From positions 253,389,461 to 253,453,460 of the forward strand of contig OY282559.1 in the NCBI GenBank assembly GCA_958295665.1: 64,000 nucleotides of DNA, written 5' to 3'. This DNA comes from Tipula vernalis (Eukaryota; Arthropoda; Insecta; Diptera; Tipulidae). Shown piece by piece: positions 44,231 to 54,444 of the stretch. The position numbers and the translations under genes were made by a program. Numbering within the stretch: position 1 is the stretch's first letter; each line of letters opens with the position of its first letter. The notes under the pieces are model-generated. The model worked only from the letters and a program-made list of their open reading frames with translations. It made no database searches and was not told the DNA's origin.

Positions 44231-44830
44231 ACTGATAACGAGTAACCACCAGAATGCTTTAAACAGCTTATCTAATTCTTTTGGTTGATTTGTCACAAAT
44301 ACTCTCATCGCTTTTAACTGTTTCGACGTATTCTGGTCCTTTAGATTATATTTGGATCCTGAATAGATAATCGCCTTTATTTCAATCCCACCAATGTTGC
44401 ACGGGATTTCATTGTAGATACCTTTTCTTAAGAGACATACTACGTAGTCATCATTGGTTACATAGTCTTGATGAACCTACGCGCTTGCGCTTTGCGAACT
44501 TCCTCTTCTCTCTTTAGCCCTCTATTAGACTGTATCGATTTACTGTCTTGATCTCGTGAACTTGTAACCGCCACATTTATGCCATATTTTGCCTTTTGCT
44601 TGCATTTTTCGTCCGCTGCTTTGTGGTCTTTAAACCCAATCGATTACATTCAATTCGCATGTTACATTCAATTCGAACGTTTTTTATTGTTCGCTGACGG
44701 CTTAAAAGACTTTAGCTACCTTCAAAATTCCTTCCAGTTTCTCGTCTCCTTGCTTCTGCATTTATATTCGTAGTTTAGGCCAAGGACATTTCTTGATAAT
44801 CTGGGCTTAAACAGTTTCCTCCAATTTTTA
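44231..44830 (-). pseudogene. LTR-retroelement gag-protease fragment
   Basis: Minus-strand pieces: a zinc knuckle remnant FKDHKAADEKC followed in another frame by WHKCGGYKFTRSR, then YNEIPCNIGGIEIKAIIYSG and SKYNLK, where DSGS is expected at an aspartic protease active site (here YSGS), followed by QLKAMRVFVTNQ. The order knuckle-protease is as in Ty3/gypsy-like elements. The catalytic Asp is lost. No reverse transcriptase adjoins it. Confidence 0.55.
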
Positions 44831-45409
44831 ACTGAAGTCAAACCTTTCCCCTTGCGTACATAGTCGCCTAGCAAAAATGTTAATTTATTCCCCTCTCCTG
44901 TTTCATCAGTCACAGTATGTGACGTTCATACGGAATTTTGCAACAGAACAGCTAGTTCGTATAATGCTAATTATGGTATACATATATTGTTTTACTAAGA
45001 GTTCTCTTTCTCAACAAACACCTCTTCTCTTGGACTTTTGGTCCCGAAAAATGCAATAGCATAGCATATATGATTTCTTCATCTCGAGAATGGCTTTCTT
45101 TCACACTTACGTCAAATTCCCGCAGCCAATTTTGCCATTCCTACCCTCAGCCACATCACTTTTGTTGTATCAGTATTTCTTCCTATTTTCACATCCATTG
45201 ATTCATCTTTTTTTTACCTCGATCGCCAATGTAAAGTTGTTAATAAAACACGTCTATAATTTCCTCTGTTCGTATTTCCTGCTGCTCCTTTATTTTTATT
45301 TATTTTGTTTTTCTTTTCAGCAAGTGGGCAACACTAATTGTTGCCCACTTGCTAAAAACTATAATAATTACCGATACACTAATTTAAAAATTAAGCTAAT
45401 GTAGCGCTG
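44831..45409. other. pyrimidine-rich DNA with a hairpin, no gene seen
   Basis: T- and C-rich on the plus strand. A 104-codon plus frame (45090..45404) is Phe/Leu-rich and reflects this composition. Contains the hairpin at 45320..45352. Confidence 0.4.
45320..45352. repeat. perfect 14-bp hairpin after a pyrimidine tract
   Basis: GCAAGTGGGCAACA, loop CTAAT, then TGTTGCCCACTTGC. It directly follows TTTTTCTTTTCAG, a splice-acceptor-like sequence on the plus strand. Confidence 0.9.
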
Positions 45410-45841
45410 TACTCCTGTAAAACGCAATTGGAAAAAATTTGGGGTCTTGAATCCCACATCGTACACTGGCTTTTATACCTCAGTGATAATACCCATACTT
45501 TTGTATGGGGTCGTTGTTTGGTGGCCAGCCCTAAACAGTATGGCTAACCAAGTTTCTTATGAAAATTCAGAGAACTTCCACCATGTGTCCTAGTGGTGCA
45601 CTCAGGAGTACACCCATTCAGCCATTGGAGATTCTTTTTCATCTCATACCTCTAGATATTCTGGGCATTCAAATGGCAGCAAGAACATCTATAAAAGGCT
45701 CGAATCCATTTCTATGTGGACCTGTAGTAATACAGAACACTCATCCATTTTGTTTAACAGAGACATCCCTGATACCACCGACTACATGATTTCATTACCA
45801 TCTTTTGAGGAAACGTGTCGTACTGGTATTCCCTTCAGAGA

Positions 45842-46275
45842 GGAATGGCAGAGTGAAGAGATGTTGAATCCTGAAGTTTTTTAAACTCCTCACGGATGGT
45901 TCAAAAATGGATGGTAGTGTAGGTTGTGTTGTTTCCTGCGAGAAACTAAATGTGAGCCTCTCATTTCGTCTTCCCGACTATTGCAGCGTTTTCCAGGCTA
46001 AATTAATTGTGATAATGGAGGCTGTGGATCAGTTTAGGTATAATTTAATATCTGTAAAGAAGATTCGTAGTTTTACGGACAGGAATGACAGAGTGAAGAG
46101 ATGTTGAATCCTGAAGTTTTTTAAACTCTTCACGGATGGTTCAAAAATGGATGGTAGTGTCGGTTGTGTTGTTTCCTGCGAGAAACTAAATGTGAACCTC
46201 TCATTTCGTCTCCCCGACTATTGCAGCGTTTTCCAGGCTGAATTAATTGCGATAATGGAGGCTGTGGATTACTTG
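45842..46275 (+). repeat. tandem duplication, 240-bp period, within the LINE
   Basis: 45842..46035 and 46082..46275 are nearly identical, both starting GGAATGRCAGAGTGAAGAGA and ending near GGAGGCTGTGGAT. The few differences include AGGCTAAATT against AGGCTGAATT. The second copy is closer to the expected RNase H reading (FQAEL). Confidence 0.9.
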
Positions 46276-46803
46276 AGGTATAATGTATGTCAGGCCGCTA
46301 TTAAACCCTAAGAGCTTGTTTCCTTAAGTCGAAGGTATCCCAGAGCTGCGTCTCATCTCTTAATGAGATGGCAGATCAGTTAAACATCTTAACATGGGTG
46401 TCAGGGCACTTCAGTTTTGCGATAAATCAATACATACATATGAACTCGCTCGGCAGGTTACAAATTGGCTGATTTCACCAAGTAAGGTTAATATTGAAAT
46501 TCTGCTCACTACAAACAAACTCTTGAAGATATTCTACTAGTAGGTAGATGGTCCAATGGTACCTCGTGTATTATAACTAGGTAGATTTGGCTAAAACTAG
46601 ATCACGTAAGAACTGGACGGCTGTTAACACTTCAGCGTACCAATATTAGTATGGTCGTGGGGTTTGTTACAGGATACTGTCTTATAGGTGAGCATGCGAG
46701 GAGACTAGGAGTCTCCTCGAATGATTACTTAGAATTTGCGAAGATGTAGAGGAGGAAGAAACTGTACTCCATCTGCTCTGCACTTTTCCCCGCCTAGCGT
46801 TAA

Positions 46804-46950
46804 GAGGTTAAACACAGTTGTAGCGGGCAAAATGACGATATTTTCTCGATTTTTTTTTTTGAGAACATAATAAAAATTTATTTAAAAACGGTTAACAACA
46901 TCGATTAGTACATTTTTTTGCATTCGCCCGCTACAACTGTATATAACCTC
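46804..46950. mobile_element. 147-bp TTAA-flanked MITE inside the LINE
   Basis: TTAA at 46800..46803 and 46951..46954. The ends GAGGTTAAACACAGTTGTAG and, on the opposite strand, GAGGTTATATACAGTTGTAG continue into CGGGC. TTAA suggests piggyBac- or Kolobok-type mobilisation, but the GAGG terminus is not typical piggyBac. Confidence 0.75.
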
Positions 46951-47030
46951 TTAAATAGATGGAAGTTTTCTGGATCTCTATTTTTCTGTTTATGCCGGTC
47001 CTTAGGATAGCCACCCTAACCTAATTTGTA

Positions 47031-49964
47031 GATAAAAGCGACGAACCCTTTAAAAGAAGGTTTTTTTCATTTTTAAGGGTGAAGCTTCCGTTTAAGGGTT
47101 ATTTAGACTTTTTTCGTAATGTATACCTAAAAAAAACGTAAAATAAAGCTAATCTGGAAAAGAGTAACCGAATTTTCAACCCAATTGTAAATTTTAGCTG
47201 AACTAACTGGTTGATTTTCATTCTCTTCTGGTATTGTAAAACTCGACTAAACAAAAACTGTCAACAAAACATTTTCAATTAAATTATAGCAGCCAGAGGG
47301 GAAACATGTTGTCTTAAATAATAAGCCCAAAGTCAATACATAAATCAAGCGATTTGTTTATGGTCAATTTACGTTACTAATGGAAATAAAAATTCATAAC
47401 CATAACATAACATATGTTGTTGACCAAATTACGTAAACAGATGTGCGTATATTAACAGTTCCCGTGGAGGTTATAATTCGTCGCTTCATATTTTTTTTTT
47501 TAGCTTGCAGCTAAAACGTATTAAGTTTGGGAATGTTTGGAATACGTATTTATAGCCATTCACTTTACATGGTCTAATGAGTTTTATCTTCCATAAAAAA
47601 ATAAAATACAAGTTTAATCGATTTGCACAAACAATACAAAATACAAATGTGCCTTCGTCCCGCAAAATTCCACATATCACACGATAAAACCTAGTAGCAC
47701 GTCGATGATTTAATTTAACATTATTACTTCACCCCACACAAAACAATTCACCTAAAAATAAAAATGTATATTTGTTTAATTGACATATTATTATAATCAT
47801 GTTAATTCTTTTTGTTGTTATTGTGCCCTGATAAGGTGATAACGATAATCGATTTCTCAAAACAAAAGCTGTGTACCTAAATTTACATATTAGGTTAATT
47901 CCGCAGATTATCACGTCTTTTCTGTACTCGTATTAACGTTTCGATTTCAATCAATCATCTATGATGGTGGATCTACAACATAACCCAAACAAATTCATCA
48001 TAGTTCTTGATTATTAAATGGTTTTATCCACAATAAAAAAAAAAAAAAAACGATTCACGCAACGCAGTTTTGTAAATGTCAAATTTCATGTAATGTCAAG
48101 TATTGTTGAATAATTTAATATTTTGCTTTGTTATTGTTGGTTTTAGTTTTATCTACAATCAATTTTCTATAAAGCACAAGAGAGCTATGGGAAAATATGT
48201 TTAACTCACGCAAATTAATGTTGTTCACGCTAAACCTACTTACTTCAATTCAATATTTTTTAATTTTATTTTAAGTTTTATCTTTAACGCATCTAATATA
48301 ATAAGTGCGTAGCTAAATCTATAGACACTTTTATTAATATATCGTGGCCTATTTTGATATACATATACCGGTATTCATATATGCGTCCCCAGATGATGAA
48401 AGTTGCGTGAATTCTCCACTGATGATGATGGTGTATTCTACATACCCATATCAGATTATGTCATTTTGAAATTAAAAATTCGTTTATCTTTTGGATGTTT
48501 TATTTACGTTGTATTATTTACCTACGCGTTAGTAAACTGGGAAATAAATTTTAGATATGAAAAACAAAGAAAAAATATTTTTGGGCTTTCTGTATCTTCA
48601 TTTTAATTCTTATCTGGAGTTTGGTTTGCAATACTCGTATAATATGTAGCTGAGTCAAAAATAAATTTGGTTGATTTAAGATTTTATTACGTTTAGATTT
48701 GGGATACTTTCGTTTTGAGATAAACATGTATTGTATTGTTCACGCGTTATATCTATTGTAACTAATTTGAGCAGATTCTCTTCCAATCATGTGTTATTGG
48801 GGCAAAAAGGCGATATTCGTTTAGGAAAACACGAAAAATTTCAATTTTAAAGGAAAATGTCAAAAGAAATTTTGTGAAAAACGACAAATTTTCTAACAAG
48901 TGTGTATACACTTTTGGAGAGCTTTGACTTGAAACTTTTGTGAAATTATCATCAAAACATTAAATCTGATGCTAGAATTTGAAAATTTTGTTTTGTTTCT
49001 TTTATCGAATTGGCACAAAACTTTTCTAGAAGTAAATTTCGGTCAATTGTATAATTTAATACGTTGATTCAGTTCATTGTTTGATGTTTCGCTCATTACG
49101 AATTTGTTTAAAGTATTTGATATTATCACACTATTTCAAGAATGATTAATTATTCGAATTTGATAAATCAGCAAAGGTAAAAATACTAATCTGAAATTTT
49201 ATAGAAACGAGGGATTGGAAAAATACTTTATTCTCAGAACTAACAATCCGGTGAACAAATTTAACAATTTTTTAACAAATAGTAAATAAACTATTTACAC
49301 TTTTCTTTTTGTAATAAAAATACTTTACATTTGATGTATCACAAGAGCCATAATACAATTTAAAAATTTGATCCTTTATCCAGCATCCCTGCTCCAGATG
49401 GTCCATTGAAGAAAGAAAATATCTATAAATTTTCCGTCTGAACCAACCAAACAAAACTCCCGTTTACTGAGCATTTTGATGATTTAATTTTAAAGTTAGC
49501 CTAAAAATCTGCATAAGATGGTAATGGTATTTTTATTCTTTGGTCGTTCAAGCTATTGGTTGTTTTAAGCTTGGCACTGAAGAATAATTGATTTGTTTTT
49601 AACACATTTTGGAGTTTTTTTTTATAATATCATGGCTGGTCTCCATTTGTATCTTTTTCTCTAGACAAAAAAAAATCTAGTCTATTCTTTTTGTCGTGAC
49701 ATTTTTTAGTACATTTTGCAAAATACATGCACAAAAATGGTTTTGAGCATGTGTATTGAAATTTTGTCAAGAGAGGAAAGATCAGAATATTCAAAATTTT
49801 TGTCATGACGTTGTGCCAACTGAGCATAAATTGTATTTTATGCTCAGTTTCTCGACATCTTATGTTGAATATTTTGACAGCTAAAATGAAATTTTCATGT
49901 TTTTTTGGCAAAATTGTAGCCTTTTAATAAATTTTAGGTGAAAATAAAATAATAATTGTGTTAT
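47031..49964. other. AT-rich DNA, no supported gene
   Basis: Several short frames without domains. A minus-strand acceptor-like CATTTTTATTTTTAG adjoins GTGAATTG near 47752, but no convincing exon follows. Confidence 0.45.
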
Positions 49965-49966
49965 TA

Positions 49967-51226
49967 CAGGGTGACTGACACGAAGTGTTACCAACTTCAG
50001 ACTGTTATTGCTGTCAAACCAGTGATGACAGAGCGCTAAAATGTTCACTAATGACAGTTCATTCCATTGTTCACAAGCGTACAGAAGCATTTTAGTGGGA
50101 AATATTCAGAAAAAAAGTTATCCGCAATGGAATTCAAGGGTAATAGTGTGATTTCTCTATATTTGGCTGGAAAATCACAGCCGCAGATTATTAACCAGTT
50201 AAAACATCTGCATGTGAATAAAATGTTTGTGTATCGCACTATAAATGGTTATAACGATACTGGCAGCATTGCAAAACGCCATGGTGGTGGACCAAAACGC
50301 ACTGCAACATCGCCGTATATCATTCGGAAGGTGAAGGCATAATTGGCTCGGAATCCGCGCCGTAGCGGCAGAAAAATGACTCGAGGCGCACATTTCGCTC
50401 GAACGGATGCAGCACATATTGAAAGATCATCTTGGACTAAAGGCCTTGAAATTCCATAAAATGCATGGTCGCACCGATGCTCAAAAAAAAGTTAATGAAT
50501 TTGGTTTTCTCCGATGAGTCACCGTTCGTTATTGAGCAGTATGTGAACAAGCAAAACGACCGGATTTACTTGCCCGGCCGTTCTACTGAAAATTTGGACC
50601 AACGGATTGCTACTCGAAACCAAGTGCCGCCGATGGTGATGGTTTGGGCTGCCGTAACGGTCGAAAGCCGTTCACCGCTCGTTTTTTTGGACCGTGGCAT
50701 CAAGATAAATGCTCAAATTTATCGGGATCATGTGTTGGAGGGAGCGTTGAAGCCTTGGGCACAAAAAAATTTCGGCCGCAGAGCCTGGACATTTCAACAG
50801 GGCTCGACGCCGAGTCATAAAGCGCGCGTCAATCAAGATTGGCTGAGAAACAACGTTCCGCGGTTCATTTCCACTGCCCAATGGCCTCCAAATTCACCGG
50901 ATGCAAATCCGCTAGATTTCTCGGTTTGGGGTATTTTGAAGAGCAAGGTTAGGACAAAAAAATACCAAAGTGTCAATCATCTCAAGCAAGCACTTCGCCG
51001 GGAATGGGTCAAAATACCGCAGAGGCACTTTCGTGCTGCATGCAATAGCTTTGTCGGCCGTTTGAAGGCCAAAATCGCGGCTAAGGATGGCCAAATCGAA
51101 AACTGTTAATGTAATTCAAAAATTTAAATATGTGTGAAAATTTTTTACTTTGATTCAATAAAATTCATCAAAAAATAAAAATTCTGTGGTGTTTTGTTTT
51201 GGTAACACTTTGTGTCAGTCACCCTG
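49967..51226 (+). mobile_element. end-to-end Tc1/mariner-superfamily element, 1260 bp
   Basis: TA at 49965..49966 and 51227..51228. Inverted ends of about 28 bp: CAGGGTGACTGACACGAAGT then GTTACCAA on the left, matched on the right by TTGGTAAC and ACTTTGTGTCAGTCACCCTG, with one mismatch. The single transposase gene is broken. The close ends indicate a relatively young copy. Confidence 0.93.
50127..51109 (+). pseudogene. Tc1/mariner-superfamily transposase (broken)
   Basis: ATG at 50127 opens MEFKGNSVISLYLAGKSQPQ, a helix-turn-helix region, with HGGGPKRTA near the linker. A stop occurs at 50341..50343 and the frame shifts between about 50390 and 50480, with some linker sequence apparently missing. 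The catalytic domain (to 51109) has LVFSDESPF (first Asp), PPMVMVWAAVT, and SPDANPLDFSVWG (third acidic site). The second site reads FQQGSTPSH where FQQD is usual, so a catalytic Asp is Gly. Ends KDGQIENC then stop. Three independent lesions make it inactive. Confidence 0.88.
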
Positions 51227-51228
51227 TA

Positions 51229-52639
51229 AATTAAAATATAAATAAAAAATTGTGGAATATAAATTTAATATGCAAAAAATTTTATTAATCGCAAAAGAAA
51301 CCAAATTCAAATGTTTTTCTTATTCTTGAGAAAATGCTTTTATTCTTTATGTTAGTAGTTGCACAAAAAATATCATGAGCCGAATGTCATTTATTTTTTG
51401 TCAAGAGAAAAATATGCAAGTGCAGACCAGTCATCAGGCTCCTTTGAATACTTCGTGTTTGTTGAACCTGAATTGAAGGGTTTTACATTATGAAACTAAA
51501 CTTGGAAAAGATCAGTTGTTAGTCATTCTAAATTCAAATAAATCCGTTAAAAAATAATTACCAGTCTCACTTACCAAATTTGGAATGTTGAGTTTTTATT
51601 TTATTGGAATCGCTAAAACAAGCATAATTATCATATAGGCCATGTAAGGGGCATGCTTGTGAAGTTTTTTCCGAAAACGTTATGAAATTTGTATACTTTT
51701 AATATAATTTTCGGAACGTTTTCGGAAAAACTTCACAAGTATGTGAAGGCCTTCCAAGGATCCAATTTTCTCTCAGACTACATATACTGTACTTGTAGTT
51801 CAGTCGCCCAGTCGAAAAGGCAAAACCCTAGAAATGTTGGTCTAGGTGAAAAAAATATATCTTACCACCAATCCCTCCTCCAAAGGTCGAAGTGGGGAAA
51901 AATTCGACATTTGGGTGGAAAAAAATGGCTAATTTGAGATTTTCGCTAATATTTCTAAAACTACTAAATATTGAAAAAAACGGCTCTATGAAGATAACGA
52001 GGGAAAAATTCACAACATATAATTTCATTAAGTTTTTTTGTCAAATTGGTTCAATTGGTCAAATAAAATTAATAGATATTACCCAATGACCACTTCTGGC
52101 GAAGAATATTTTTGTAAAGAGCTCTTTGATCTGGGTGTAAAGGTTTTTATTCTATTAATGACCGTTCAGTGGTTTACGAGACATATAAATAATAACACAA
52201 CTCACGGCGGCTCAAAAGAGCACAATTTCGTTATTTTCTAACTCTTTTCACACTTTTTCGGTGGAATTTCCAAATATAAAATTGTTTTTCAAAGAGATCA
52301 TTACACCGCACATATAACGATATAAGTCCTAATAAAGATTGGTTAGCCATTATCGAGATAAAAAAAATAACACAACGCACGACAACTGCAAAAGAGAAAA
52401 TCTCGTCTTTCCCCCTTTTCCTCAACGGCGGGTACAACATACATTTATAAAGATATCGTCAAGCGGACTGTAATGATGTCACTCCCATAAACAGACTTTA
52501 ATCCGTTATAGACGTCTGTTACTCTAAGTCGTAAGGTACGATTTTTTTTTGGTGGTAAGACACTTTTTTGATTGTACGGCCAAAAATCCAACTTTCTACT
52601 GGCCAAAAATTAACTATCTGTGACACTAGAATAAAAATC
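51229..52639. other. AT-rich DNA with one long inverted repeat, no gene
   Basis: Arms at 51656..51681 and 51715..51739 (CTTGTGAAGTTTTTTCCGAA and complement) enclose about 33 bp and can form a strong hairpin. Plus-strand frames at 51689..52241 show no family features. Confidence 0.55.
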
Positions 52640-53280
52640 GTCCAACAGTACCGCGTTCCAAGTCTAAACGATATCTGAAAGTAACCAAACACACATATGT
52701 AAAGTGAATCAACAGCGCCACAGCGGTAAATTTCAAAATTAAAATATCAGAACTTATATGGTTGCATTCCTTAAAACCTTTACAATGCCATGAAACACTT
52801 ATATTCAAGTGAAAAATTTGATTTAATTCACATCTTTCCGTCAGTATCGCTTCTAGGTCTAAGCATACGATATCTAAAAATGACTAAATCGGCCCGCCTG
52901 CCGCCACGGCCACCGCAATAACGGTGAATTTTATAGCTACAATGACAAGCTACACGGTTATTTTCAACTGAAAAATTTGATTTCACTGTGGTGAATCTTT
53001 ATAGGAGTAAGGTTACTGTAAGGTTATATTCGACTGGAAAAATTACTTTACACCTCACTGTGGTGAATATTTCTAGGAGTGGTGAAAAATGTGTGAACAG
53101 TAGTACCACCTCAAGTCTGTACGGCATCTGCAAGCGATCAGATACGTATATTTACCAAAAGCGCCGTAACAGTGATTGGGGACACTGAAGTACCACAACA
53201 AGAATTGTTGCATTCTTCAAGTATTTTACAAAGATTTACAAGACGGTAATATTTGACCGCCGAGAATTTTTATATGAGTG
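52640..53280. repeat. diverged tandem repeats of roughly 200-260 bp
   Basis: Units share, in order, GTACCGCGTTCCAAGTCTAA (near 52649), GTATCGCTTCTAGGTCTAAG (52844) and GTACCACCTCAAGTCTGTAC (53102), followed by CGATATCT/GGCATCTG, a GCCRCARCGGT-like word, a GTTGCATTC word and GAAAAATTTGATTT. A shorter internal duplication of TCACTGTGGTGAAT lies at about 52984 and 53056. Confidence 0.55.
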
Positions 53281-53671
53281 GTGGCTGGCGAGTAATATTT
53301 AAAATCTCCAAGCCTTCTGGATACAGGTCTTTATAAATAATCTTCAAGACTATGCAACAAATAATATTTATGCTGAATAATGTTAGACTTTTCTTGACGA
53401 TTTCGAATTTTCTTTCTAAAGTTACCTCTTGTACAGTGTCTCAGAATAATTCACTCGTCTTTCAGGGGGTAGTTGCTTGAGTTTAATTATGTTTTTGATT
53501 ATAACTGCAGTGCCACCATGAGCTGGTTTCATAGGTGGTATCTAGGTAGTAATCTGGGTATTTTTAGGAAGCTTCTGCATGTATTATGCATTTCGAATAT
53601 TAGCATGATATCAATTTCTTGTTCTATTAAGAAATTTTGAACTTTTTAATCGGGCAAACTATGAAATCATG

Positions 53672-53759
53672 TATATAAAGGCACTGCAGTCAATTTCAAT
53701 TCCGAAAATAAATCTCGAGATTTCTCAAGGACAAAAACAACAAAATAAATAATCACAAT
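53672..53759 (+). promoter_or_regulatory. possible TATA promoter with a short first exon
   Basis: TATATAAAG at 53672..53680 would place a start site near 53702. A GTGAGTTT donor follows at 53760. No start codon is completed inside the exon (AT|G at the junction) and no downstream exon was found, so this is weak. Confidence 0.25.
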
Positions 53760-54429
53760 GTGAGTTTCGTTTTTGAAGACTATATCACTAAAATATTACA
53801 AACTACCCATAGTATCAAAATCTTTGTTTTTTGATGGGGCCCAAATTTACATGTGGGAACACTTAAACATAATTTAAAAAATTCCACACAATTTTATTTT
53901 TAATAAAAAACAATTTTTGCCAAACTTCATTTTCTACGAAAATGTAACAAACAAATTACGAGTAAAAAATTATTTTCGGTAGTGGAATAAAGGTGGATAA
54001 TATCAGCAAAATATACCGGAAAAATATTAATAAGAAACAGCTGTAGGATTATTCATTAGCATATTCTAGATACATTAGGTAAAGCAATAAATGCGTTTGA
54101 GAACGCGTGCATGCTTTTTCTGTCACGGAAGACTCTTTTGAAAAAAAGCAAACCGTACTTTTGTAAGTTACAAAATAAACCAATTTTAAAAAACCTTAAC
54201 TCTTTAAAATCTTGCCAACTTAGTTACTGTTTTATAGTATGGTATGTACCATAGCTAAGTAATTAAATGGGAACATCATGCAACTTTTACAATTTATTAC
54301 AAAACTCAAATCAATCGATTTATAACACAAAATGAATTGTTCCACTTAGTAAATATATATATAGGATTAAACGTCATACGCAAATAAATAATATACGCTT
54401 ACATAAACTTTTTGGACATACATATATAT
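53760..54429. other. AT-rich DNA between features, no gene seen
   Basis: No open exon-like segment between the weak promoter and the transporter gene's 3' end. Confidence 0.5.
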
Positions 54430-54435
54430 TTTATT
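54430..54435 (-). terminator. polyadenylation signal of the transporter gene
   Basis: AATAAA on the minus strand, 9 bp beyond the stop codon at 54445. Confidence 0.6.
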
Positions 54436-54444
54436 CTTTACAAC

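Larger units (their letters stand above)
45410..47030 (+). pseudogene. RNase H-bearing LINE, 3' half, decayed
   Basis: Starts within the C-terminal reverse transcriptase region (VIIPILLYGVVVWWPALN-type, near 45490), then SGALRSTP and LIPLDILGIQMAART near 45600..45680, then RNase H (LFTDGSKMDGS-type with FQAELIAIMEAVD, near 45890 and again near 46130), a WVSGH region near 46400, and a C-terminal zinc region near 46680..46800. A 240-bp tandem duplication doubles the RNase H start. The 3' end reads CACCCTAACCTAA. Stops and frameshifts are frequent. A TTAA-flanked MITE sits inside at 46804..46950. Clade probably LOA- or I-like; unsure. Confidence 0.75.

Noticed and set aside
45090..45404. 104-codon plus frame, Phe/Leu-rich, looking like membrane segments
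   Set aside because: Reflects the pyrimidine-rich strand; no start context or homology seen.
53758..53763. ATG at the end of the TATA-associated exon as a start codon
   Set aside because: It is followed at once by TGA unless spliced, and no matching downstream exon was found.
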